Shown: in pieces, positions 1-7,524 of the stretch
Layout: each line of letters starts with the position of its first letter
How positions within the stretch are numbered: position 1 is the first letter of the stretch
The notes under the pieces: generated by a model
Databases searched by the model: none
What the model was told of the DNA's origin: nothing
What the model saw: the letters and a program-made list of their open reading frames with translations, nothing else
Program-made: the position numbers and the translations under genes
Origin: Prevotella sp.
Lineage (GTDB): Bacteria > Bacteroidota > Bacteroidia > Bacteroidales > Bacteroidaceae
Reading direction: 5' to 3'
NCBI GenBank assembly: GCA_017548275.1
Contig: JAFZAH010000003.1
Span: 78,217-142,216, forward strand
Length of the DNA: 64,000 nt

Positions 1-490
1 AAAACGAGCAGGCGCGCTCAATGTATTTTTTCGAACTGTTGTTAGCCTTGCTCAATTGTGTATCGCTCATGGTCACGAAACGGAACTCCGCCTTGCCGCT
101 ACCCGTCAAACGGAACTCATAATAGGTGTCCTCGGTCTGAGCAGGCTGTCGTGACGCATCGTCGAACGTGCCGTCGTCGGCAGGCCAACGGAAATAAAAC
201 ACATCATCACGACTTGGAGTGGCAACCTGCTGTGTAGAAATAGTTTTTGCGGTGAGCGGCTCGGAGTAGAACATCTTCTTCTCCATGGAGGCAAGCCGCT
301 CGTCGAGCAGACGCAAGGTCTCGCGGCACTCGGCAATCTCGCGTTCCAACTGCTCTTTCAATTCTTTTTTTGTGGCAAAATAATCTGTCGCCTCTTTCTC
401 GTAGGCGTCATTTTTCTGGCTCACCGAACGTACACGGTATTCGGTGTATGCGATGGCTGCGGCGAAAAGGAGAATTGTTAATATAATCAT
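1..490 (-). CDS. Membrane-anchored coiled-coil protein (partial, runs off left edge)
   Basis: About 163 residues are visible from an ATG at 488-490; the 3' end lies outside the window. The product opens with a short hydrophobic helix (MIILTILLFAAAIAY). A charged, Lys/Glu-rich stretch predicted to form a coiled coil follows (about residues 25-75), then a beta-rich region (YFRWPADDGTF, YYEFRLTGSGKAEFRF). It is the last visible gene of the operon that starts at about 7.3 kb and lies 50 bp downstream of the Hsp70-like gene, with a GC-rich palindrome in the gap. I do not recognise the family. A membrane-tethered partner of the Hsp70-like and tubulin-like proteins is inferred from position only. 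Confidence 0.8.
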   Translation of the reverse strand, partial: MIILTILLFAAAIAYTEYRVRSVSQKNDAYEKEATDYFATKKELKEQLEREIAECRETLRLLDERLASMEKKMFYSEPLTAKTISTQQVATPSRDDVFYFRWPADDGTFDDASRQPAQTEDTYYEFRLTGSGKAEFRFVTMSDTQLSKANNSSKKYIERACSF

Positions 491-491
491 A

Positions 492-526
492 GGAAACCCA
501 CCCCTACCCTCCCAAGGGAGGGAGTA
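492..526. repeat. GC-rich intergenic palindrome, copy 1
   Basis: CCCTCCC (507-513) faces GGGAGGG (516-522), followed by AGTATTG. Two relatives occur at 16428-16464 and 30010-30048, all in gaps and all ending AGYAATTG or similar. A short heptamer array (AATTATG twice, then AATTGTG, 532-552) follows and overlaps the stop codon of the neighbouring gene. Confidence 0.6.
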
Positions 527-540
527 TTGTTAATTATGAA

Positions 541-3500
541 TTATGAATTGTGTGTAGCGATGTGGTATGCGAGCCGGCTGATGCCTCCGGTGAGCGGGAT
601 GAAGAAGAGCGAATCGTTGATTTCGGGGTTCTCCTCGCCTGCCATGTCGTCGCGTCGGGCAGCCAGCACCTTGTTGAAGTCCTGTTCAGCCTTCTCCGTC
701 ATGATGGTGCGGAAATCGGCAAACTCCCGTTCATTCGCCACACCGAAGTACTTGGCGAAAGAGTATTTTCCGTTGAGACCGAAGAAGAACTCCACAAAAC
801 GGAGATAATCGTCAAGCACCTCCTTGCGCACGCTGTCTGTAATATCCTTATAGCGTGGTTGGGCAATGTTGTCGAGCGTAGCAGAACCCGTGCAGAAACG
901 GGTGATTTCCTCCACGTCAGCCACCACGAAACGGTCTTTCATGTTCAGTCCGCCTTTACAAGTGATTTCCTTCGGGTTTTCTACAAGTTTCAGTTCCACT
1001 TTGCCGTCATCGCCCAATATCTCGTTGAAGATATGTCGTGCCATGGTTTGCAGCGCGTCGATGTTACCTATCAGCGTAAGCACTTTCGAAGCCGTGCCGC
1101 TGACGGTGATATACGCTGGTGTGGGCAGCGACTTGGTCTTGAGCAGACGTGCAGCATAGTAAATCTCTGCGGCATAGAAGAGGAGCAGCACCACACGCAA
1201 TTGGCTATTGCCCCGCAACTCCTCGGAGAAAGACACGCCTCTGCCTTGCATACGGGGGTTGCTGTCGAGCGAATAGAGGAATGAGACGAACTCGGCACTG
1301 GAGCGCTTCGATTTCTCATATACATCGCTCACACCTGTGATGTCGCGCAACTTGAGGTCGAAATCAGGTGCAAAGGCCCGTACGAATCCATTATATTCGC
1401 TGCCCCGTCCGAGGAAATCGCCATAGATATTGTTACCGGCGAAACGAACGGACGAAATGAGCACCGCACGGTTGTCGCGATGGTAAACCACAAAGTCGGT
1501 CGTGCCACCACCGATATCCATCGATACGACAGGCCTTGTCTCGGCATCGACATCCTCTTTCTTCGTGTAGTAATAATAGGGAGCGAGCGACTCCGCCACT
1601 TTCTGCAAACGTGCTCCCTGAGGAGCGATGAGTTTGCGGCAGAGTTTGTTCCACGATGCCTCGAGCGCGGCAATCTGATAGGGTTGCATACAGACGGGAT
1701 AGAACCATGTGATGCCCGTGCGTGAGAGCATGCCACCTGAAAGGAGCACTTTATTGCGTATGAGCATCAGCAATTCCTCGAAATATGCCTCTACCAAGAG
1801 ATTATTCCCCCGGCTGTTGTTCCATTTCAAGTCAGGTCTTGTCTCATTGTAATCATAGGTATCCTCTTTCTCATAATGGAAACCGATGTTATAATCCGCA
1901 AGGGGCAAGACGTCGCGACCGTCAACGGTATGACCAGTTCGGAAACAAAGATTGGTACGCATGGGGAATCGTGCCACCTCGCCTGAGCCTATAGTAACGG
2001 GCAGGAATTCTTGCATAAAGGCCTGAGCCGGTCCGCCAAAGAACGTTTCCAATCCCTCGGAGTCCAACAGCGAAACCGTGCGCTGTGAGAGCGAGTTGAG
2101 GGGCAGCACCTGTGCTTCTTCCTGTGCGATGACAAATGGTCTCGCCTCGGAATCGGTATCGGTCTGGTATTCAATATGTGTATTGGTCGTACCAAAGTCG
2201 ATGGCGAAATCAAAGACCTTATTGCCCTGTTTCACCTCACGGTAGCGCGGTATGAGCACGCCCTCGGCATCGCCGTTGCTCACGCAGATATAATCAAACT
2301 CATCATCCAGACAGAAATAGCGGGAAGAAAGGAAATGCTGCGACTTGTCGGCACGGTTGACCTGCACCGCATCCATGGGTTCGACAGCATGGTTTTGATA
2401 GGCTCTGACCGTATATTGATACTGGTCTTTCTTGTATCCCGTGGTATCTTCATCGACGAGATATATGCGCTGCGGACGGGCTATCGTGGGTTCATCAATA
2501 TGGAATGAGGGGAAGAGGAAGATGTCAAATCTGCCTTCCACCACGGGCCATACATCTCTTGCTGAATCGGCGGTCGCCTGCATGGGAGTGTAATCGCGTC
2601 TGAGGGCAATGTACCTGCCTTTCTGCACAGGGATATTGACCACGGCGCGAATGATTCCGCCAGGCAATTCGCTCAGAGAAAAGACGGGCGTGGATGAAGT
2701 GCCTGCAAACCCGGCGACGGTTTTCACCGATAGATAGCGGAAAATGGCGGGTTTCAGCGGTATAAGATAGGGGCAGTCGTCATTGACTTTCCTTCCGTCA
2801 CGCTCCAACGATGTGACATAGGCCGCGTCGTTCACGGGATAAGGCAACCGAATGAGCGTCGGTTGGAACACATCTTCGGCTGTCAGATACGGATATTGCG
2901 TAGTATCGAAAGGCAACGTACGCTCCTCCATGGGACGCTGGTCGGCCTTCGGCGCCATGAGGTGTGCATTCCAGTCGGCAGTGACATAACGCATACCATT
3001 CTCAAAATAAGGCTCAGCAGGAAGCACGAGCGGAGGTCTGTCGCATGGTTTTTCAGCCAAGATGCGGAAGTCGCTGTCAGTGGCGATAGTGTTGCCACGC
3101 AGACACATCAGAGGAATGTCACCCGGCAACAAGAGTTGTGAGTTGCCTGTCTGCAGCGGCATATACATACTGGTATAAAGCCCGGGCGTATAAGTATTCA
3201 ACCTATTCTTGAACTCAGTGTCCTTATCTGCTCTGAAACAGGCATCTACATACGCATAGAACTCGTGATAGAGTGCATTGAACTCAGGTTGTTTAGCCAA
3301 CAGATACACAAATTCGCGGAAGCGCTGGTCGCGGTCGATAAGCGAGCGGTATGTACCATCAGCATCAGGATGAAACGCCTCGTGATAATTGCTGAGATAT
3401 ACGCCATGGACGTAAGAAAGGTCATTGGCAGATGCCATGCACACGGATGTAGGCGACGTGCCACCCACGATATTGATTTGTCCGAGCGCCCCCTCGCCCA

Positions 3501-3960
3501 CGTAATTGAGCATATAGACGAACTGCATCTGGTCGAAATGGAACGACTGCGCATCCTGAGAGAGGAAGAGGGCGAGCGTTTTAGCCACACTCTCATGCTC
3601 GCTGACACCATCAGAAGCCAATGTCTGCAAATCGCGGTTCTTATCCCATGTCACGATTTGAAACATCTTTTCATATTTGGCTTTGTAGCCGAAGAATATC
3701 TCGAGCACATCGAGGGCATTTGCCACGAGTTTGTGATAAATGGTCGAACCGCGCTCATTGCCCCGTTCCGCACAATAGGCGAAAGCCGTTTTGGTCAGTT
3801 CGTATCCGGCGAATGGCGTGGGAATGGATGTGATGGGCAGTGAAGCCTTCGCGCCGTTGGGGTCATCGATGGCCTCGATGTCTTTCGACCCAACCTGAGC
3901 AGTCTCCTGCCATCCGTCGATGGTCTCTGCGCCTTTATGGAATCTGAAAACGTATGGCAT
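541..3960 (-). CDS. Large protein with C-terminal Hsp70/actin-like ATPase domain
   Basis: A 1139-residue protein. The C-terminal half carries the nucleotide-binding signatures of the Hsp70/actin/sugar-kinase fold: phosphate-1 loop IDFGTTNT at 587-594, phosphate-2 loop MDIGGGTTD at 814-822, and an adenosine-type motif ITVSGTASK at 951-959. Residues 1-580 match nothing I recognise; they look helical first and then beta-rich. There is no signal peptide or membrane helix, so it is probably cytoplasmic. It starts 7 bp after the tubulin-like gene, so the two are probably made together. DnaK-type substrate-binding sequence is not apparent, so an assembly ATPase (like ParM or FtsA) or a regulatory ATPase seems more likely than a general chaperone; that is inference. 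The stop codon lies inside a small heptamer repeat. Confidence 0.85.
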   Translation of the reverse strand: MPYVFRFHKGAETIDGWQETAQVGSKDIEAIDDPNGAKASLPITSIPTPFAGYELTKTAFAYCAERGNERGSTIYHKLVANALDVLEIFFGYKAKYEKMFQIVTWDKNRDLQTLASDGVSEHESVAKTLALFLSQDAQSFHFDQMQFVYMLNYVGEGALGQINIVGGTSPTSVCMASANDLSYVHGVYLSNYHEAFHPDADGTYRSLIDRDQRFREFVYLLAKQPEFNALYHEFYAYVDACFRADKDTEFKNRLNTYTPGLYTSMYMPLQTGNSQLLLPGDIPLMCLRGNTIATDSDFRILAEKPCDRPPLVLPAEPYFENGMRYVTADWNAHLMAPKADQRPMEERTLPFDTTQYPYLTAEDVFQPTLIRLPYPVNDAAYVTSLERDGRKVNDDCPYLIPLKPAIFRYLSVKTVAGFAGTSSTPVFSLSELPGGIIRAVVNIPVQKGRYIALRRDYTPMQATADSARDVWPVVEGRFDIFLFPSFHIDEPTIARPQRIYLVDEDTTGYKKDQYQYTVRAYQNHAVEPMDAVQVNRADKSQHFLSSRYFCLDDEFDYICVSNGDAEGVLIPRYREVKQGNKVFDFAIDFGTTNTHIEYQTDTDSEARPFVIAQEEAQVLPLNSLSQRTVSLLDSEGLETFFGGPAQAFMQEFLPVTIGSGEVARFPMRTNLCFRTGHTVDGRDVLPLADYNIGFHYEKEDTYDYNETRPDLKWNNSRGNNLLVEAYFEELLMLIRNKVLLSGGMLSRTGITWFYPVCMQPYQIAALEASWNKLCRKLIAPQGARLQKVAESLAPYYYYTKKEDVDAETRPVVSMDIGGGTTDFVVYHRDNRAVLISSVRFAGNNIYGDFLGRGSEYNGFVRAFAPDFDLKLRDITGVSDVYEKSKRSSAEFVSFLYSLDSNPRMQGRGVSFSEELRGNSQLRVVLLLFYAAEIYYAARLLKTKSLPTPAYITVSGTASKVLTLIGNIDALQTMARHIFNEILGDDGKVELKLVENPKEITCKGGLNMKDRFVVADVEEITRFCTGSATLDNIAQPRYKDITDSVRKEVLDDYLRFVEFFFGLNGKYSFAKYFGVANEREFADFRTIMTEKAEQDFNKVLAARRDDMAGEENPEINDSLFFIPLTGGISRLAYHIATHNS

Positions 3961-3967
3961 ATCCTAA

Positions 3968-5428
3968 TTAGATATTATATTTTCTTTTGATGACATTGTT
4001 GATGGCGGTCTCATGCACGGTTATAAAGAAATTGTACGCGTCGAGCCCCTTGATACGTTTCATCGACACATCGGATATCTCGGTGTCGATGGCTGGAAAA
4101 CCTTGCAGGTTCTTTCCGAAGATACGGTCCATCATGGATGTTTTCCGAGGTTCAATTCCTTTGATGGTATCGAACACATCTTTCTCGTTGGTATATAACT
4201 CGAACGGCTGGAAAGAACGCTGATTATCAGAGAGTTCTTTGAGCCATTGAGAGCGGTATGCGTCGACAAACTGGCCCAAATCAATGAAAAACGCATCTGA
4301 ATAAGACGTGTTTTTCATGGCATTGGTCTTCGCCCACGCATAATTCTTAGTCTCATTGAAATGCTCAAGATAGAAACGCGAGAAAAGATAAAAACTAATC
4401 ATCTCACGTCCCATTTGGCTGAAGGTAGAGGCACCCAACTCCGACAATGTGAGCGGATTGAAGTCGTGCTTCACGCCAAACTCGCGGAAAGAGGTCTGTG
4501 TGCCGTTGCGCTGATGTTGCACATCCGTGCGGCAAAAATCGACGATACCCAATGCGGCAGCCAGTTCCACAAAATGCGCCTTATTGCGTTGTTCTGTGGC
4601 TCCCTCCACGTTGTTGTAGCGGTTCTTGATGGCATCGCAGACATAATAGAGCGCATCGACATTGAGGTTGCCGATATAATACTTCAATGCAGCCTTTGTC
4701 TTGGAGATGAAGGTCTCCATTTTTATCTGGCTCTCCTTGTCGTCTTTGAGTCCGAAATACGGCAGCACCGACACCGCTCCGATGGGGGCGTTGGCGATGG
4801 CCGAAGAATTGGGTATATCAAGCGCTTCCGCCTCGCGGAAAGTTTTTTGGAACAACGGGAATCCCGCCGCACCCGTTCCGCCGAAAATACTGGAGATGAT
4901 GAACAGTTTGTCACCACTCTGGAAATTCTGCAACAGCGACACAAGCGACTCTGTGTTCATGGGGTCGTTGAGCACGATGGCACCCATGTTGGGATTGCCC
5001 TTGAAACCCACGTCGAGCGGACAGTTGAGGTTGCTGTCAGAGAAGAGGAGCGAGAAAAGCGCCTGATTGGGGTCAGCATGACCTTCCGACGTGAAACGGT
5101 TGTATGCGATATAATCGCCAAACCTCATGTTGGCCACATTGTTGAGATGGAGGCGGAAATTGGTCCCCATGTCATCAATCTGGGTAAAGAAATATCCACG
5201 TTTCTCGGGTCTGTTGTCAAACGACAGATGTGAGCGAATTTTCTGATAGAGTTGCATCAGTCCCACTGTACGTGTGAGGTCGCCGTTTGACGTGTCCGGA
5301 TCGACAATGACCGGGACGACGGTGTCGATGTTCTTTCCGAGCGATACACCCGACGCCAACAGCATGGTGAGCGACCGCAACACACGTGCGCCCGTTCCGC
5401 CGATGCCATAAATATAGAGTTTGCTCAT
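3968..5428 (-). CDS. Tubulin/FtsZ-like GTPase family protein
   Basis: A 486-residue soluble protein. The N-terminus LYIYGIGGTGARVL (4-17) is the Rossmann-like first strand and loop of the tubulin/FtsZ superfamily. FGGTGAAGF at 182-190 corresponds to the GTP-binding tubulin signature (GGGTGSG in FtsZ). It is longer than FtsZ (about 380 residues) and resembles the 'tubulin-like' families found outside cell division, some of which have been reported beside VWA proteins. The gene sits between a small membrane protein (59 bp upstream) and the Hsp70-like ATPase (7 bp downstream). The expected role is a GTP-dependent filament or switch at the inner membrane; polymerisation is not shown by the sequence. 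Start chosen at the ATG immediately before the glycine-rich loop. Confidence 0.85.
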   Translation of the reverse strand: MSKLYIYGIGGTGARVLRSLTMLLASGVSLGKNIDTVVPVIVDPDTSNGDLTRTVGLMQLYQKIRSHLSFDNRPEKRGYFFTQIDDMGTNFRLHLNNVANMRFGDYIAYNRFTSEGHADPNQALFSLLFSDSNLNCPLDVGFKGNPNMGAIVLNDPMNTESLVSLLQNFQSGDKLFIISSIFGGTGAAGFPLFQKTFREAEALDIPNSSAIANAPIGAVSVLPYFGLKDDKESQIKMETFISKTKAALKYYIGNLNVDALYYVCDAIKNRYNNVEGATEQRNKAHFVELAAALGIVDFCRTDVQHQRNGTQTSFREFGVKHDFNPLTLSELGASTFSQMGREMISFYLFSRFYLEHFNETKNYAWAKTNAMKNTSYSDAFFIDLGQFVDAYRSQWLKELSDNQRSFQPFELYTNEKDVFDTIKGIEPRKTSMMDRIFGKNLQGFPAIDTEISDVSMKRIKGLDAYNFFITVHETAINNVIKRKYNI

Positions 5429-5487
5429 TTTTTAGGTTGAGGGATGAGGGTTTAGTGTTCTAATTGAGAGGATTGTTTTTAATTAGA

Positions 5488-5904
5488 TTAGAATGGCACG
5501 TTTCGGCAACGGCTGCTGAATGATTTGAACAACAGCGATGCGATGATGTAGAATATAAACGCCCATGCGAAGACGATGACGGCAAAAGTGATATAATCGC
5601 TCGTGACAATCTCCGCGTCATAGATATTCTCACGGAAGGCGTAATCTTCTAATTTGGCACGGGCGATGACCATGGCAACCACGGCAGCCACTACGGAGGT
5701 CAACGCGCCAGTTAAAGCCCATTTTCCTGTCCGAGCCAGCAAGATGTGGTCGAGCACGATATAATAGACAAATGCCACTGCCACCGGAAGGAGCAGCATC
5801 ACATAAAAAACCGAACTATAGCCGTCTGCGGCATACATGTATTTGGAAAAGTCGCCCAGATAAGCGGCGTCCCACAATTCAAAAAGGTTGGTAATCAGTT
5901 CCAT
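5488..5904 (-). CDS. Small membrane protein with three predicted helices
   Basis: 138 residues. Hydrophobic helices are visible at about 33-52 (FYVMLLLPVAVAFVYYIVL), 63-82 (ALTGALTSVVAAVVAMVIA) and 106-130 (FAVIVFAWAFIFYIIASLLF). An acidic segment rich in Asp and Glu lies between the second and third. No family is recognised. It lies between the VWA-like and tubulin-like genes of the operon, so it is a plausible inner-membrane anchor for the cytoplasmic NTPases. A five-unit heptamer repeat occupies its 44-bp upstream gap. Confidence 0.8.
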   Translation of the reverse strand: MELITNLFELWDAAYLGDFSKYMYAADGYSSVFYVMLLLPVAVAFVYYIVLDHILLARTGKWALTGALTSVVAAVVAMVIARAKLEDYAFRENIYDAEIVTSDYITFAVIVFAWAFIFYIIASLLFKSFSSRCRNVPF

Positions 5905-5912
5905 CTATTTGG

Positions 5913-5947
5913 TTTGAGATTTGAGATTTGAGGTTTGAGATTTGAAG
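5913..5947. repeat. Heptamer tandem repeat TTTGAGR (5 units)
   Basis: Five consecutive 7-bp units TTTGAGA/TTTGAGG/TTTGAAG fill the gap between two operon genes. A four-unit version of the same repeat lies at 14229-14256 upstream of metA. Confidence 0.85.
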
Positions 5948-5948
5948 T

Positions 5949-7253
5949 TTACTCATATCTTCCTACGGTGACTTTGAGGTGGAAGATGTCCTGACCAGTT
6001 GTTCCTCTGACATTGTGGAAGGCGCCATAGATGCCTTCGACCAATTCATAGAGGGCATAGGATTGGTCAGGTGCGGGATAACCGCTAAGATGTTTATCGT
6101 AACTGCTTTGTTTGACCCAATCGGGTATTTTATTCTTCAGTTTGATAGTGACTTCTGGCGCATAACCCTGGGTATTGCCCACTGCAAGTTGCATGACGAT
6201 GGGATGCACGAAATAATCACTCTCCGAGAATTTGGCTTTGTCGGTGAGCGTCACCATCCGGTATTGTTCAGGCGACACCTCATAGTTGGCCGTGTCGAGC
6301 AGATAACTGCGGTCCACAAACAACTGTTCCACGCCGATGCCAACTGCAAATTTCAGGTCGTCCTGCTGTTGGTCGGTCACGATATTGTGGATATTGATGC
6401 GGTCGTGTGCAGGATGGATTCTCCGTGCATTGGTGAATCCCGAGGTGAGCACGCGGGCAGTCTGTTGGTCCAAGTCCCATGTTTTCTCCGAAGACATGAG
6501 GAATTTGTTTCTCAATCCCGGCATACCCGTCGAAGTGTTTTCCAGTTCCATGTGAGCGACCATGTCAGCCAACTGGTCTTTTCCGCCCATCATGACAATG
6601 TAATAAGGGCGCTTGCCGTAATACATCATCGGCAAGTTACCCTCATAGTGATAGCCCTGGAACAGCGATTCCATCTGCATGAAGATAACGGCGAACTCCT
6701 TGCCTTTATCCTGATATTTTCTGATGGCTTTCATGAAGGTGCCGGTAGTGGATGACGCTGCGGCTGAGAGCAGATTGCCCACATTGTCAACATCGTAAAT
6801 GCAGTCGCTGACAAGCACACTGACGGTGTCGCCCTGGGTGTGGTCGAGCAATTGCTTAAAGATGTGGTTGATATCTGACGAACCCGTATGTCCCACTTTC
6901 ATGGAAGTGGTGTTCAAATTCAAAACAAAACTGTTGAGGTCTTGACAAATGGGAGCGTCGTAGATATCATCATTGACAAATAAAATCTTGGTATCGTCAT
7001 AATAACCGTCGGCTTTGGCGATGAGATGCCCGAGCGCGTTTTTGAACTGCGAATTCAAAGTGACGAAACCGTCCATCGACCCGGAATTCTCCAGATAGAT
7101 TCTGACCACGGGTTTCGCCGTATTCATTGTCGCCGTATCAGAAGGGAGATAATTCCCGTCGCCGGAACGGTGTCCAGCGGGGCGGCTGATAAAAAATATG
7201 ACAGCACCCACCACTGCTATGAGCAGCAGAAGTGCGAGCGATTTTCGTTGCAT
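5949..7253 (-). CDS. Membrane-anchored von Willebrand factor A-like protein
   Basis: A 434-residue protein and the first gene of the operon. An N-terminal hydrophobic helix (about residues 6-23) ends in ISRPAGHRS, without a lipobox, so it is probably an uncleaved anchor with the bulk in the periplasm. VVRIYLENSGSMDGF (49-63) is a VWA strand followed by the metal-site motif DxSxS, but the first acid is Glu55 rather than Asp. TVSVLVSDCIYDV supplies the second conserved Asp at 150. VWA domains mediate metal-dependent protein binding. No C-terminal anchor is seen. A canonical promoter lies 50 bp upstream. The domain call is by motif and the binding partner is unknown. Confidence 0.75.
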   Translation of the reverse strand: MQRKSLALLLLIAVVGAVIFFISRPAGHRSGDGNYLPSDTATMNTAKPVVRIYLENSGSMDGFVTLNSQFKNALGHLIAKADGYYDDTKILFVNDDIYDAPICQDLNSFVLNLNTTSMKVGHTGSSDINHIFKQLLDHTQGDTVSVLVSDCIYDVDNVGNLLSAAASSTTGTFMKAIRKYQDKGKEFAVIFMQMESLFQGYHYEGNLPMMYYGKRPYYIVMMGGKDQLADMVAHMELENTSTGMPGLRNKFLMSSEKTWDLDQQTARVLTSGFTNARRIHPAHDRINIHNIVTDQQQDDLKFAVGIGVEQLFVDRSYLLDTANYEVSPEQYRMVTLTDKAKFSESDYFVHPIVMQLAVGNTQGYAPEVTIKLKNKIPDWVKQSSYDKHLSGYPAPDQSYALYELVEGIYGAFHNVRGTTGQDIFHLKVTVGRYE

Positions 7254-7302
7254 GCGATAGTGTAAAATTCGAATCTGACACCCATCGAAATGAATGACGG
7301 CA

Positions 7303-7334
7303 CAAAGATACGAATTTATTCTGATTTAGCCAAA
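7303..7334 (-). promoter_or_regulatory. Promoter of the VWA/tubulin/Hsp70 operon
   Basis: Read on the minus strand: TTTG (7331-7334), a 20-bp spacer, and TATCTTTG (7303-7310), matching the Bacteroidota primary-sigma consensus. It lies 50 bp before the VWA-like start codon; no other strong match is seen inside the operon. Confidence 0.75.
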
Positions 7335-7378
7335 GATTTCATATTTTTTGGCAAAAAACAAGAAGAAGCGATTTAATA

Positions 7379-7508
7379 GAGAAAAAAGGGGAGACAGAAG
7401 GAGATAAAGGGAGATAGAAGGAGATAAAAGACAATACTGTGCGAATAATGATTCAGGCACAAAAGTAATGGCATTTTTATCTTCTCTTATTTCCTTCTAT
7501 CTTCTCTA
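7379..7508. repeat. Purine-rich/pyrimidine-rich intergenic inverted repeat, copy 1
   Basis: A purine arm (7379-7430, including three exact 10-bp units GAGATARARG) faces a pyrimidine arm of TCTTC-rich sequence (7473-7508), so the pair can fold into an imperfect hairpin. A relative lies at 50330-50457 and shares AAGGAGATAAAAGACA. Confidence 0.6.
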
Positions 7509-7524
7509 TAAATATATCTTGGTT

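Noticed and set aside
550-1284. 244-codon open frame on the plus strand
   Set aside because: Shadow of the Hsp70-like gene; no domain and no promoter.
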